Below are positions 9,146-18,301 of a stretch of DNA of 53,500 bases, piece by piece. Made by a program: the position numbers and the translations under genes. Source of the stretch: Streptococcus loxodontisalivarius (GTDB lineage Bacteria > Bacillota > Bacilli > Lactobacillales > Streptococcaceae); NCBI RefSeq assembly GCF_016908645.1, contig NZ_JAFBEH010000011.1:1-53500 (forward strand), given 5' to 3'. Under the pieces are notes generated by a model. It was not told the origin of the DNA. It was given only the letters and a program-made list of their open reading frames with translations, and did not search any database. Numbering within the stretch: the first letter of the stretch is position 1; each line of letters opens with the position of its first letter.

Positions 9146-9199
9146 TAAAAAGCTTGTTGTTCCTAGAAGCCTGTCTTTCTATGACGACAAGCTTTTTCT
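9146..9199 (+). terminator. Terminator upstream of the rgp cluster
   Basis: AAAAAGCTTGT pairs with ACAAGCTTTTT, followed by a T-rich tail, between the ACT gene and rgpA. Confidence 0.7.
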
Positions 9200-9222
9200 T
9201 TTTCCCATTATAAGTAGAAATA

Positions 9223-9231
9223 TGTTATAAT
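9223..9231 (+). promoter_or_regulatory. Extended -10 promoter of the rgp operon
   Basis: TGTTATAAT gives a perfect extended -10, with no strong -35. The leader to rgpA is about 80 bases. Confidence 0.5.
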
Positions 9232-9317
9232 AGACAATGATTGTATCTTTAGAAGAAGGAATTTTCGACCAGATACAGAATTAAATAGAATACCATGTAT
9301 TAGAATGAGGTAAAACC

Positions 9318-10472
9318 TTGCGCCATGTATTTATTATCGGAAGTCGTGGTCTTCCTGCCAAGTATGGCGGATTTGAGACTTTCGTTGAGGAGTTGGTGTC
9401 TCACCAACAATCAGACCAAATCAAATACCATGTTGCCTGCCTCAGTGATGAGGAGCACGGTACACACTTTGACTTTAAAGGTGTGGATTGCTTTAAGGTA
9501 AAGGCTTATGCCTTGGGACCAGCGCGTGTTATCGCCTATGATATGCAGGCTCTTGACCTTGCCTTGGCTTATATCAAAACAGAAAAAATTACTAACCCAA
9601 TTTTTTATATTTTAGGAAATACAATCGGTGCCTTTATTGCACCTTATGCTCGAAAAATTCACAAGAGCGGCGGTCGCCTTTTTGTCAATCCTGACGGTCT
9701 TGAGTGGAAGCGTAGCAAGTGGTCACGACCAGTTCAAGCTTATCTCAAGTATGCGGAAAAAGTCATGACCAAACATGCTGATCTGATTATCTCAGATAAT
9801 GTCGGCATCGAAAATTACATCAAGAAGTCCTATCCCTGGTCTAAGACTAGCTTTATTGCTTACGGAACAGACCTGACGCCATCAGGGCTCACAGCTAGCG
9901 ATAGCAAGGTCAGAGATTTTTTTGGAAAATGGCAGAGCAGTGAGAAAGAATACTATCTCATTGTGGGGCGTTTTGTTCCTGAAAACAATTATGAAACAGC
10001 CATCCGAGAGTTTATGGCCTCTAAGACAGAAAGAGACCTGCTCATTATCTGTAATCATGAGGGTAATGCCTACTTTGACAAACTCAAAGAAGCGACCCAG
10101 TTTGACCAAGATCCACGTGTCAAATTTGTTGGGACGGTCTACGACCGAGACCTTCTAGCCTATATTCGTAAGCAAGCTTTTGCTTACATTCATGGTCACG
10201 AGGTTGGAGGAACCAATCCAGGTCTGCTTGAAGCACTAGCCCAGACAGATTTGAACCTTGTTCTAGGAGTTGACTTCAACCGTCAGGTTGCTAAGGAAAC
10301 AGCTCTTTATTGGTCAAAAGAAACTGGCTCTCTAGCGCAGCTTATTGACCAAAAGGACCAAGAAAGTGACTTCACTCAGCTAGGTCAGGCTGCCCGTAAA
10401 CATATGGCAGACAACTACACTTGGCAGAAAATTGTTGCAGAATACGAGGAGCTATTTTTAAATGAAAGTTAA
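9318..10472 (+). CDS. rgpA: Rhamnosyltransferase RgpA (GT4)
   Basis: A 384-residue cytosolic glycosyltransferase with a GT-B fold. It opens with HVFIIGSRGLPAKYGGFETF, characteristic of RgpA/DUF1972 enzymes that add rhamnose early in rhamnan synthesis. A nucleotide-sugar binding region around HGHEVGGTNPGLLEALA follows in the C-terminal half. The start is a TTG, with GAGG seven bases upstream; no in-frame ATG is nearby. It is the first gene of a translationally coupled operon and overlaps rgpB by 11 bases. Confidence 0.9.
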   Translation: MRHVFIIGSRGLPAKYGGFETFVEELVSHQQSDQIKYHVACLSDEEHGTHFDFKGVDCFKVKAYALGPARVIAYDMQALDLALAYIKTEKITNPIFYILGNTIGAFIAPYARKIHKSGGRLFVNPDGLEWKRSKWSRPVQAYLKYAEKVMTKHADLIISDNVGIENYIKKSYPWSKTSFIAYGTDLTPSGLTASDSKVRDFFGKWQSSEKEYYLIVGRFVPENNYETAIREFMASKTERDLLIICNHEGNAYFDKLKEATQFDQDPRVKFVGTVYDRDLLAYIRKQAFAYIHGHEVGGTNPGLLEALAQTDLNLVLGVDFNRQVAKETALYWSKETGSLAQLIDQKDQESDFTQLGQAARKHMADNYTWQKIVAEYEELFLNES

Positions 10473-11394
10473 TATCCTCATGTCAACCTACAATGGTGAG
10501 CAGTTTCTGGCAGATCAGATTAAGAGTATCCAAGCACAGAGCTTTACCGACTGGACGCTCTTGATTCGTGACGACGGTTCAAGTGACCGCACGCCTGAAA
10601 TCATCGCCTCCTTTGTAGCAGAAGATGACCGAATCCACTTTATTAATGCGGATAATAGGGAAAATTACGGTGTTATCAAGAATTTCTACACGCTTTTGAA
10701 GTATGAAAAAGCTGATTTCTACTTTTTCTCTGATCAGGATGATATTTGGTTGGAGAATAAGCTGGCGCTGACTCTAGAAAGAGCCCAAAAAGAATCACAA
10801 GACAAGCCTCTCTTAGTCTATACAGATTTAAAGGTGGTTAATCAAGATTTGGAAGTCATGAATGACAGCATGGTAAGAAGCCAGTCTCATCATGCCAATA
10901 CACGCTTGGCCGAGGAAATCACAGAAAATACGGTGACTGGTGGTACAGCTCTCATCAATCATGCCTTGGCAGAACTATGGACTTCTTATGAAGACCTCCT
11001 CATGCACGACTGGTACCTAGCCTTGATTGCTTCAGCTATGGGGAAATTGGTCTACATTGACCAGCCGACTGAGCTCTATCGTCAGCATGAGTCAAATGTG
11101 CTGGGAGCTAGAACCTGGTCAAAACGCATGAAAAACTGGCTGATTCCTCACAAACTTGTTGCCAAGTACTGGTGGCTGATCGGTGCCAGTCAAAAGCAGG
11201 CAACTTTTCTGTTGGATCTCGATCTGACTGAGGAGAATCGTCAGTTGGTTGAGGCATTTGTAAGCATCATGGATCAGCCTCTAAACAAGCGTCTAGCAAT
11301 TTTAAACAAATATGGTCTCCGAAAAAACCGTGCCTTCCATACGCTGGTTTTCAAGACCCTAATTATTACCAAATTTGGTTATAGGAGAAAATAA
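10462..11394 (+). CDS. rgpB: Rhamnosyltransferase RgpB (GT2)
   Basis: A 310-residue family 2 glycosyltransferase. The N-terminus VNILMSTYNGEQFLADQI and LLIRDDGSSDRTPEI, then FFSDQDDIWLENKL, give the GT-A fold with its DDG and DQD metal and donor sites. In the Rgp pathway RgpB extends the rhamnose chain on the lipid carrier at the inner face of the membrane. It starts inside the end of rgpA and is followed directly by rgpC, in the conserved order. Confidence 0.9.
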   Translation: MKVNILMSTYNGEQFLADQIKSIQAQSFTDWTLLIRDDGSSDRTPEIIASFVAEDDRIHFINADNRENYGVIKNFYTLLKYEKADFYFFSDQDDIWLENKLALTLERAQKESQDKPLLVYTDLKVVNQDLEVMNDSMVRSQSHHANTRLAEEITENTVTGGTALINHALAELWTSYEDLLMHDWYLALIASAMGKLVYIDQPTELYRQHESNVLGARTWSKRMKNWLIPHKLVAKYWWLIGASQKQATFLLDLDLTEENRQLVEAFVSIMDQPLNKRLAILNKYGLRKNRAFHTLVFKTLIITKFGYRRK

Positions 11395-11395
11395 G

Positions 11396-12199
11396 ATGGA
11401 TTTATTTAGCAAAAAGAATCGTATTTTGTTAAAAGAATTGATTAAAACCGATTTTAAACTGCGTTACCAAGGTAGCGTGATTGGCTATCTTTGGTCAATC
11501 CTCAAACCAATGATGATGTTTGCCATCATGTATCTGGTTTTCATTCGCTTCTTGCGTTTGGGTGGGGATGTTCCTCACTTTGCCGTTGCCCTTTTGCTTG
11601 CCAACGTCGTTTGGTCATTCTTCTCAGAAGCAACATCAATGGGGATGGTTTCTATTGTTACCCGTGGTGACCTCTTGCGAAAACTGAGCTTTTCAAAGCA
11701 TATCATCGTTTTATCAGCAATCTGCGGAGCAATGATCAACTTTGGTATCAACCTGATTGTTGTGCTCTTGTTCTCAGTCATCAATGGTGCTGTGACATCA
11801 TGGCGTGCAATCTTTGCCATTCCGCTCTTTTTAGAACTCTTTGTCTTGGCATTCGGAATTGCGCTTATCCTTGCGACACTCTTCGTTAAATTCCGTGATA
11901 TGAATCAGATTTGGGAAGTCTTCATGCAGGCTGGTATGTATGCCACTCCGATTATCTACCCAATCAGTTTCGTATCTAATCAAAGTCTTCTTGCAGCCAA
12001 AGTGATAATGCTTAATCCCTTGGCTCAAATCATCCAAGACCTACGTTATATTTTGATTGACCCAGCTAATACACCAATTTGGAAAATGTCAAATCATATT
12101 TGGTATATCGCTATTCCATACATCTTGCCATTTGTCATTTTTGCTATTGGTCTTGCTATTTTCAATCGCAGTGCTAAGAGATTCGCGGAGATTATCTAA
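11396..12199 (+). CDS. rgpC: Polysaccharide ABC exporter permease RgpC
   Basis: A 267-residue ABC-2 type permease with about six membrane spans. It belongs to the Wzm/TagG group, recognised by the N-terminal TDFKLRYQGSVIGYLWSIL and the central LATLFVKFRDMNQIWEV. It exports the lipid-linked rhamnan together with RgpD. ATG 11396 follows AGGAGAAA; an in-frame TTG at 11375 overlaps rgpB and is unlikely. Its stop codon overlaps the rgpD start by one base (TAATG). Confidence 0.93.
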   Translation: MDLFSKKNRILLKELIKTDFKLRYQGSVIGYLWSILKPMMMFAIMYLVFIRFLRLGGDVPHFAVALLLANVVWSFFSEATSMGMVSIVTRGDLLRKLSFSKHIIVLSAICGAMINFGINLIVVLLFSVINGAVTSWRAIFAIPLFLELFVLAFGIALILATLFVKFRDMNQIWEVFMQAGMYATPIIYPISFVSNQSLLAAKVIMLNPLAQIIQDLRYILIDPANTPIWKMSNHIWYIAIPYILPFVIFAIGLAIFNRSAKRFAEII

Positions 12200-13446
12200 T
12201 GACAGAAAATAATATTGCAGTAAAAGTTGACCATGTCAGCAAGTTTTTCCGACTTCCGACAGAAGCGACACACAGCTTGCGCACAGCTATGGTCAATCGT
12301 TTTAAAGGAATCAAAGGTTATAAAGAACAGCACGTTCTTAAAGATATTTCCTTCGAAGTTAACAAGGGTGACTTTTTCGGTATCGTTGGACGTAATGGTT
12401 CAGGGAAGTCAACACTTCTTAAAATTATTTCTCAGATCTATGTTCCTGAAAAAGGATCAGTGACTATCGATGGGAAATTGGTTTCCTTCATCGAGCTCGG
12501 AGTTGGTTTTAACCCTGAGCTGACTGGTCGTGAGAATGTCTACATGAATGGTGCTATGCTTGGTTTCACAACTGAAGAAATCGATGCCATGTACGATGAC
12601 ATTGTAGAATTTGCAGAGCTAGAAGACTTCATGAACCAAAAACTCAAGAACTATTCTAGTGGGATGCAAGTTCGTCTTGCCTTCTCAGTTGCCATCAAGG
12701 CACAAGGTGACGTTTTGATTTTGGACGAAGTCTTGGCCGTTGGTGATGAAGCCTTCCAACGTAAGTGTAATGATTACTTCATGGAACGCAAGGAATCTGG
12801 AAAAACAACGATCCTCGTTACCCACGATATGGGAGCAGTTAAGAAATACTGTAACCGTGCCGTTTTGATTGAAAATGGTCTCGTTAAGGCTTATGGAGAT
12901 CCTGAAGATGTTGCCAACCAATACAGTTTGGATAATACAACTGTTCAGGTAAAACCAAAAGAAACAGTTAAGGAAGAAAAATCAGACTCTGATGTAGAAG
13001 AAGTTGTCGAAGAACCAACAGTCTTGGTTGATAACCTTCAAGTTAAACTCTTGTCACCAACTCAGGTAACACAAGATGATTTAGTAGAGTTTGAAATCTC
13101 TTATGATGTGCTTGAAGATATTGAAGCACATCCAGTCTTTTCTATGACAGATATTGACCGTAATATCTGGATCTACAATGACAATGCCTATGACTACCCA
13201 ACTAAGACTAAAGGTCACAAAGTATTGAAATACTCATGCAGTCTGGAAAGTGTTAACAATATCAAGTTGAAATTACAAGTGACGATCCTAGGAAAATCAC
13301 GTGAGATGTTGGCTTTTGCAAACTCAGAAAATGCACCAATTATCATGGTTACACGTTCTGATATCGCTCGAGATGACTTCTCAGCAGTGGATTCTGCAGC
13401 TGGTCTAATTCGTAGAAACGGAAGCTGGGTCATCACAGAAGAATAA
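12199..13446 (+). CDS. rgpD: Polysaccharide ABC exporter ATPase RgpD
   Basis: A 415-residue ATPase of the Wzt/TagH type. The Walker A motif is GRNGSGKSTLLK, the signature is NYSSGMQVRLAFSVAI and Walker B is DVLILDEVLAVGDEAF, all in the first 230 residues. An acidic linker (about 255-275, rich in E and D) leads to a C-terminal beta-rich domain (about 280-415). In the Wzt family this domain recognises the polysaccharide end, which would set what is exported. It is coupled to rgpC and followed by rgpE after 12 bases. Confidence 0.93.
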   Translation: MTENNIAVKVDHVSKFFRLPTEATHSLRTAMVNRFKGIKGYKEQHVLKDISFEVNKGDFFGIVGRNGSGKSTLLKIISQIYVPEKGSVTIDGKLVSFIELGVGFNPELTGRENVYMNGAMLGFTTEEIDAMYDDIVEFAELEDFMNQKLKNYSSGMQVRLAFSVAIKAQGDVLILDEVLAVGDEAFQRKCNDYFMERKESGKTTILVTHDMGAVKKYCNRAVLIENGLVKAYGDPEDVANQYSLDNTTVQVKPKETVKEEKSDSDVEEVVEEPTVLVDNLQVKLLSPTQVTQDDLVEFEISYDVLEDIEAHPVFSMTDIDRNIWIYNDNAYDYPTKTKGHKVLKYSCSLESVNNIKLKLQVTILGKSREMLAFANSENAPIIMVTRSDIARDDFSAVDSAAGLIRRNGSWVITEE

Positions 13447-13458
13447 AAGGAGGCAGCT

Positions 13459-14874
13459 ATGTCCAAACCTCTTGTTTCCATTGTTTGTACCGTCTACAAC
13501 AAAGCGCCCTGGTTGCGTGAAACGATTGACAGTTTCTTAAAGCAAGAAACAGATTTTCACTATGATATCCTTTTGATTGACGATTGTTCAACAGATCAGT
13601 CAGCTCAGATTTTGGAGGAGTATGCGGAAGGTTTTCCAGATAAGATTCGTCTTTTTAAGAACGAAGAAAATATGGGAATTGCTCGTACTTGGTTGAAAAT
13701 TTGTGATTTGGTGGAAGCTCCCTATCTGGCACGTTGTGATGGTGACGATGCCTGGACAAATCCACAAAAATTGCAGTTGCAGCTGGATGCATTGCGCAAG
13801 CAAATGGATTCAAAATGGGTAACAACCGATATTGACTTTGTCGATGAAAGTGGACAGATTATAGGAACTTCTATTTTTGAAAGTCACCAAATGCCTTATG
13901 TGCATGACTTTGAAACCATGCTTGCAACAAGAGGTTTTTTAGCACCCTCTACTTGGTTGATTGAGACAAAACTGATGCAAGAAATCAATCATCAAATCGA
14001 TTTAAATACGGCTGATGATACCTTTGATATGCAATTGGATTTGTTCCAAAAAACCAAACTAACCTACCTTCCAATTTCAACGGTTGCCTACCGTATCAAC
14101 CAAGGTTCTGATTCTAGACCAAAAGATTTTGAAAAGATAGAAGAGCGTTTTAACAAACTGCTCTCTACTCAAGAAGCCTATCTTGATAAGTATCCTGATA
14201 GCAATTATCGTGAGATGCTGAGAATCTTGCTAGAGCGAAATAATAGTTATGAGCTTGAATTGACAAGACATCAGGCAGGTCTAGCTAAACTTGGAATGGA
14301 GAAGGTAACCATCTATCTGGATTGTGGTCAGGGCTTTCGTCAGGAAGACATTCTGCAGTACCCTCTTGCTAATGAAGATGACATCAAGTTCATTTTGCCT
14401 GAGAATTGTCGCTGTATTCGAGTGGATTTATCAGAAAGTCCAAGCTTTTACAAGGAAGTTCGTTTGGTATCACTTACTTATCAGACAGAAGTACTCCCTA
14501 AATTTACCAATGCTATAGTGCTGGGAAACAGTTATGTTTTTCCAAACCCAGATCCTCAGATGATTTTTGACATTCAAACAGACTTATATGGACGTGAGAT
14601 GGCCTTGCGTTACAGTTTGTTTGAAATCAATGATATCTATTCAGATAACTATGTTGCCAAAATTTTGGCACAAGAATTGCTTGATGTGAAACATGAAAAA
14701 GAAAGGTTGCACCAAGCACTCCATCAATACAAAGCCCAGTATGACAATCTGACAGAAAAAGTGGAAAGACAACGAATTGATCTCGAAGAGGTCACTCGTG
14801 TCTATAATTCCGTAACCCATTCTCGTCGCTGGACAATTCCAACCAAATTGATTAATTTCTTTAGGAGAAAATGA
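13459..14874 (+). CDS. rgpE: Glycosyltransferase RgpE (side-chain glucosyltransferase)
   Basis: A 471-residue GT2 enzyme. The catalytic domain has VSIVCTVYNKAPWLRETI, LLIDDCSTDQSAQILEEY and LARCDGDDAWTNPQKL. A middle region leads to a predicted coiled coil (about 410-455, ELLDVKHEKERLHQALHQYK) and a basic C-terminal tail that could touch the membrane. In S. mutans RgpE is required for the glucose side chain; the assignment here rests on gene order and family. AAAGGAGG lies upstream, and the 3' end overlaps rgpF by four bases. Confidence 0.82.
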   Translation: MSKPLVSIVCTVYNKAPWLRETIDSFLKQETDFHYDILLIDDCSTDQSAQILEEYAEGFPDKIRLFKNEENMGIARTWLKICDLVEAPYLARCDGDDAWTNPQKLQLQLDALRKQMDSKWVTTDIDFVDESGQIIGTSIFESHQMPYVHDFETMLATRGFLAPSTWLIETKLMQEINHQIDLNTADDTFDMQLDLFQKTKLTYLPISTVAYRINQGSDSRPKDFEKIEERFNKLLSTQEAYLDKYPDSNYREMLRILLERNNSYELELTRHQAGLAKLGMEKVTIYLDCGQGFRQEDILQYPLANEDDIKFILPENCRCIRVDLSESPSFYKEVRLVSLTYQTEVLPKFTNAIVLGNSYVFPNPDPQMIFDIQTDLYGREMALRYSLFEINDIYSDNYVAKILAQELLDVKHEKERLHQALHQYKAQYDNLTEKVERQRIDLEEVTRVYNSVTHSRRWTIPTKLINFFRRK

Positions 14875-16643
14875 TGAAGCGTTTGCTTTTGTACGTACAC
14901 TTTAACAAATATAATCGACTCAGTCAGCATGTCCTCTACCAACTAGAAGAAATGCGTCCGCTTTTTACCAAGCTAGTCTTTATTTCAAACAGCCAATTAT
15001 CACAAGATGATCAAAATCTCCTTTTTGACAAAGGCTTGATTGATGATTTTATTCAACGTGAAAATAAAGGGTTTGACTTTGCTGCTTGGCGAGATGGAAT
15101 GAATCATGTCGGTTTTGATCAGATTAAAACTTACGATTCTGTGACTGTCATGAATGATACTTGTTTTGGTCCACTTTGGGACATGGCACCGCTTTATCAT
15201 AAGTATGAGGCTGATGAGTCAACAGACTTCTGGGGGATGACAAATAACCGTGAGACAGCTAAATCACGTCACACACAAGGTTTCCGTGAACACTTGCAGT
15301 CTTATTACATGGTTTTCAAGTCTCCTGCTATCAAGAGTTCGGCCTTCAGCAATTTTTGGCAAAATGTTGTTGATTTTGATAATGTTCAAGATGTTATTGA
15401 CCATTATGAAACACAGGTAACAACAACCCTTTTGGATGCTGGATATCACTATAAGGCGGTCTTTGACACAACCAAAGAAGATGCCAGTCATCTGCTTCAT
15501 GCCGACTTTTCTTACTACCATCCGACAGCGATTTTGGAGCACCGAGTTCCATTTATCAAGGTAAAGACTATTGATGCCAACCAGCACATTACGCCTTACA
15601 TCCTCAATCATATTACTGAGATTTCATCTTACCCAGTTGACTTGATTGTGAGCCACATGTCAGACATCAACTATCCTGACTTTAAGTATCTCTTGGCTCG
15701 CAAGTATTTGGATAAATCTAAAGCTTTGGTAACTGTTTCTGGAAAAATTGCAGTGCATCTTCACGTTTTCTACGTTGACTTATTGCAAGAATTTCTAGAT
15801 GCCTTTAAAGCCTTTCACTTTGACTATGATCTTTTTATTACAACAGATAATAGTGAGAAAGAAGCGGATATTGAAGCAATTTTGATTGAGAACAATCAGT
15901 CTGCGCGTGTCTTTGTGACAGGTAATGTTGGACGTGACGTCCTTCCAATGCTTAAACTCAAAGAATATCTAGAAGCTTATGATTATGTTGGTCACTTCCA
16001 CACTAAAAAATCAAAAGAAGCAGATTTCTGGGCTGGTGAATCATGGCGTAAAGAGTTGATTGATATGTTGGTTAAGCCGGCGGATGCTATTCTCGCGTCT
16101 ATGGAAGACCAGTCTGATCTAGGTCTTGTCATCGCTGATATCCCAACCTTCTTTAGATTTAATAAAATCGTTGATGCCTGGAACGAAAATCAAATCGCGC
16201 CAGCCATGAATGACCTTTGGCAAAAAATGGGAATGACCAAGTCAATCGACTTTAACAGTCTTCATACCTTTGTCATGTCATACGGAACCTATGTCTGGTT
16301 CAAGTATGATGCTCTAAAACCTCTCTTTGACCTCAACCTCTCAGAAGAAGAAGTGCCAGCTGAGCCATTACCACAAAATTCTGTTCTGCATGCTATCGAG
16401 CGATTATTGATTTATATCGCTTGGAATGGTCACTATGATTTTCGTATTTCACAAAATCCAGTTGCCCTGACACCATTTATCGATAACAAATTGCTCAATG
16501 AACGTGGTGATACAGCTCCGCACACCTTTGTTGATTTCAATCATTTAGGAGGAATAAAAGGTGCGCTTAAATATATCGTGATTGGCCCTGCACGAGCTGT
16601 CAAATATATTGTTAAGCGTTCTTTGGAAAAAGTTAAGTCATGA
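14871..16643 (+). CDS. rgpF: Rhamnan synthesis protein RgpF
   Basis: A 590-residue rhamnan synthesis F family protein. The pattern ENKGFDFAAWRDGM, then VMNDTCFGPLWDM, marks the first half. VTGNVGRDVLPMLKLKEYL and YVGHFHTKKSKEADFWAGESWR mark the second half. It works in the cytosol with RgpA and RgpB to elongate the rhamnan backbone. The start codon ATGATG overlaps the rgpE stop; 14871 or 14874 are both possible. It overlaps the next gene by four bases (ATGA). Confidence 0.92.
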   Translation: MMKRLLLYVHFNKYNRLSQHVLYQLEEMRPLFTKLVFISNSQLSQDDQNLLFDKGLIDDFIQRENKGFDFAAWRDGMNHVGFDQIKTYDSVTVMNDTCFGPLWDMAPLYHKYEADESTDFWGMTNNRETAKSRHTQGFREHLQSYYMVFKSPAIKSSAFSNFWQNVVDFDNVQDVIDHYETQVTTTLLDAGYHYKAVFDTTKEDASHLLHADFSYYHPTAILEHRVPFIKVKTIDANQHITPYILNHITEISSYPVDLIVSHMSDINYPDFKYLLARKYLDKSKALVTVSGKIAVHLHVFYVDLLQEFLDAFKAFHFDYDLFITTDNSEKEADIEAILIENNQSARVFVTGNVGRDVLPMLKLKEYLEAYDYVGHFHTKKSKEADFWAGESWRKELIDMLVKPADAILASMEDQSDLGLVIADIPTFFRFNKIVDAWNENQIAPAMNDLWQKMGMTKSIDFNSLHTFVMSYGTYVWFKYDALKPLFDLNLSEEEVPAEPLPQNSVLHAIERLLIYIAWNGHYDFRISQNPVALTPFIDNKLLNERGDTAPHTFVDFNHLGGIKGALKYIVIGPARAVKYIVKRSLEKVKS

Positions 16644-18298
16644 AACGTCGATTAAAACATAGCAAGTGGGCCTATTATTGGGATTTGGTCAAAGATTACA
16701 CTAAAGATTATTCATCTGAAATCATGATGGCACTTAAGTTTATCTTTCCATTTATTCTTGTCATCATGGCAGCCATCTCAATGGGGCAGTTTGCCTACTT
16801 TTTAGTAGGAATCTTTGAACTTGCAAGTATTCTTATCATAACCAATATTATCTACACTAGGCACGAAAAGTGGGCTTACGCCTTCAACTGTCTAGCCTTG
16901 CTAGTATTTAATATTCAATTCTTTGTTCTTTATTATGGTGGTTCCTTTGTGACTTTGGTCATGTTGACCAATGTTGATTCACTAGGTGCTCTGAGTGGCA
17001 AGTTGCCTCTCTATATTATTGGGATTTTAGTCATGCTGGTTATGACCTTCCTTCCAATCATGGAATTGGAGTATCCTTTTGAACATGCTAAAATGCTTTC
17101 TGTTGTAGTCATTTTGGATTTGATTTTCACTCTCTTTGCCGGGAATGGCTACTCTGCAGCCTTTGGCGTTTTCGATATTTTTCAACAATACGCTGAAAAT
17201 CGACAAATGTTACAAAAGATTGCTGATCAGGACAATGTTGCAGAAACTTTTTACCAGGCTGGAATCCAGAGTGCCATTGATAAACCTGCTAACCTAACTC
17301 AAAATCCAAATGTGATTGTGATTTTTGTCGAAGGGCTATCACAGAATGTCATTGATGACGAGCAGAATATTATGCCCAACGTTGCCAAATTTCAGGAGCA
17401 ATCGCTGAGCTTTAAAAATTATTACAATCATACCTTTGCTACCTACCGTGGCTTGATCGGTCAACTCTTTTCTGGATACCAGTTGGACAACTATGACAAG
17501 AACAATTTGGTTTCAATGCAGAGCATTCTTGCCTCTCAAGGTTACCAAACATCCTTTGTCAATACAGAGCCTGAAAACACCCAGTTCACTTCTTATCTAG
17601 AAAATCTGGGTTACAATGAAGTGATTTCTGATACTTCTAAAACATCTGGTTCTGAAAATACGCTTTCGGATAAAGAGGCCTTTGACAAACTCTTTGAGGT
17701 TGCTAGTCAGCAGGAAAGTACAGGTCAGCCTTTCTTCACAACCATGTACACTTTTGGTACCCACATGTCGCTTGATTCGACAGATGAGAAGTATGGCGAT
17801 GGAAAGAGTGCCTTTCTCAATAAGTTCTACAATTTTGACTATCAGTTCAACGAATTTATGAAGAAATTCAATAACAGCTCTCTATCTGATAATACTGTTA
17901 TTGTCTTTACAACTGACCACTCAACCTATACGGATAATGATTATTCAGAAGCCTTTCCAAGTTATACCCGTGAAAATGGAGATGTGGATCAGGTGCCATT
18001 CTTTATCTACTATAAAGGAATCACTCCTCAGGAAATCGATGTTCAGGGCCGTAACTCACTAGACATGGTGCCGACAGTGCTGGACTACTTGGATATTTCA
18101 GAAGAAAACTACTTCCTTGGAGTCAGTCTCTTTATGCCAAAAGAGAATAATAATAATTACGATACAGTCTTCCATGATAACTCAAATCTTCTATCAACTG
18201 ATGGCGCAAGCATTTCAGCCCTGACTGCTAGTCAGCAAGAAATTATTGAGAATCAATTGACCAAGTATTTTGCAGCAAAATTGGAAGTTGTGAGGTAG
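16640..18298 (+). CDS. Membrane phosphoglycerol transferase, GacH/LtaS-like
   Basis: A 552-residue protein with about five N-terminal membrane spans (residues 28-175) and an extracellular sulfatase-fold domain (about 222-552). The domain has VIVIFVEGLSQNVIDDEQNI, a threonine pair in NHTFATYRG (T265, T268; one is the likely nucleophile), GTHMSLD and FTTDHSTY for metal binding. GacH/SccH homologues add glycerol phosphate to the rhamnose polysaccharide outside the cell, which fits the position after rgpF. From memory GacH is over 800 residues with more spans, so this shorter form is closer in layout to LtaS. It is coupled to rgpF by a four-base overlap. Confidence 0.8.
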   Translation: MKRRLKHSKWAYYWDLVKDYTKDYSSEIMMALKFIFPFILVIMAAISMGQFAYFLVGIFELASILIITNIIYTRHEKWAYAFNCLALLVFNIQFFVLYYGGSFVTLVMLTNVDSLGALSGKLPLYIIGILVMLVMTFLPIMELEYPFEHAKMLSVVVILDLIFTLFAGNGYSAAFGVFDIFQQYAENRQMLQKIADQDNVAETFYQAGIQSAIDKPANLTQNPNVIVIFVEGLSQNVIDDEQNIMPNVAKFQEQSLSFKNYYNHTFATYRGLIGQLFSGYQLDNYDKNNLVSMQSILASQGYQTSFVNTEPENTQFTSYLENLGYNEVISDTSKTSGSENTLSDKEAFDKLFEVASQQESTGQPFFTTMYTFGTHMSLDSTDEKYGDGKSAFLNKFYNFDYQFNEFMKKFNNSSLSDNTVIVFTTDHSTYTDNDYSEAFPSYTRENGDVDQVPFFIYYKGITPQEIDVQGRNSLDMVPTVLDYLDISEENYFLGVSLFMPKENNNNYDTVFHDNSNLLSTDGASISALTASQQEIIENQLTKYFAAKLEVVR

Positions 18299-18301
18299 GA
18301 G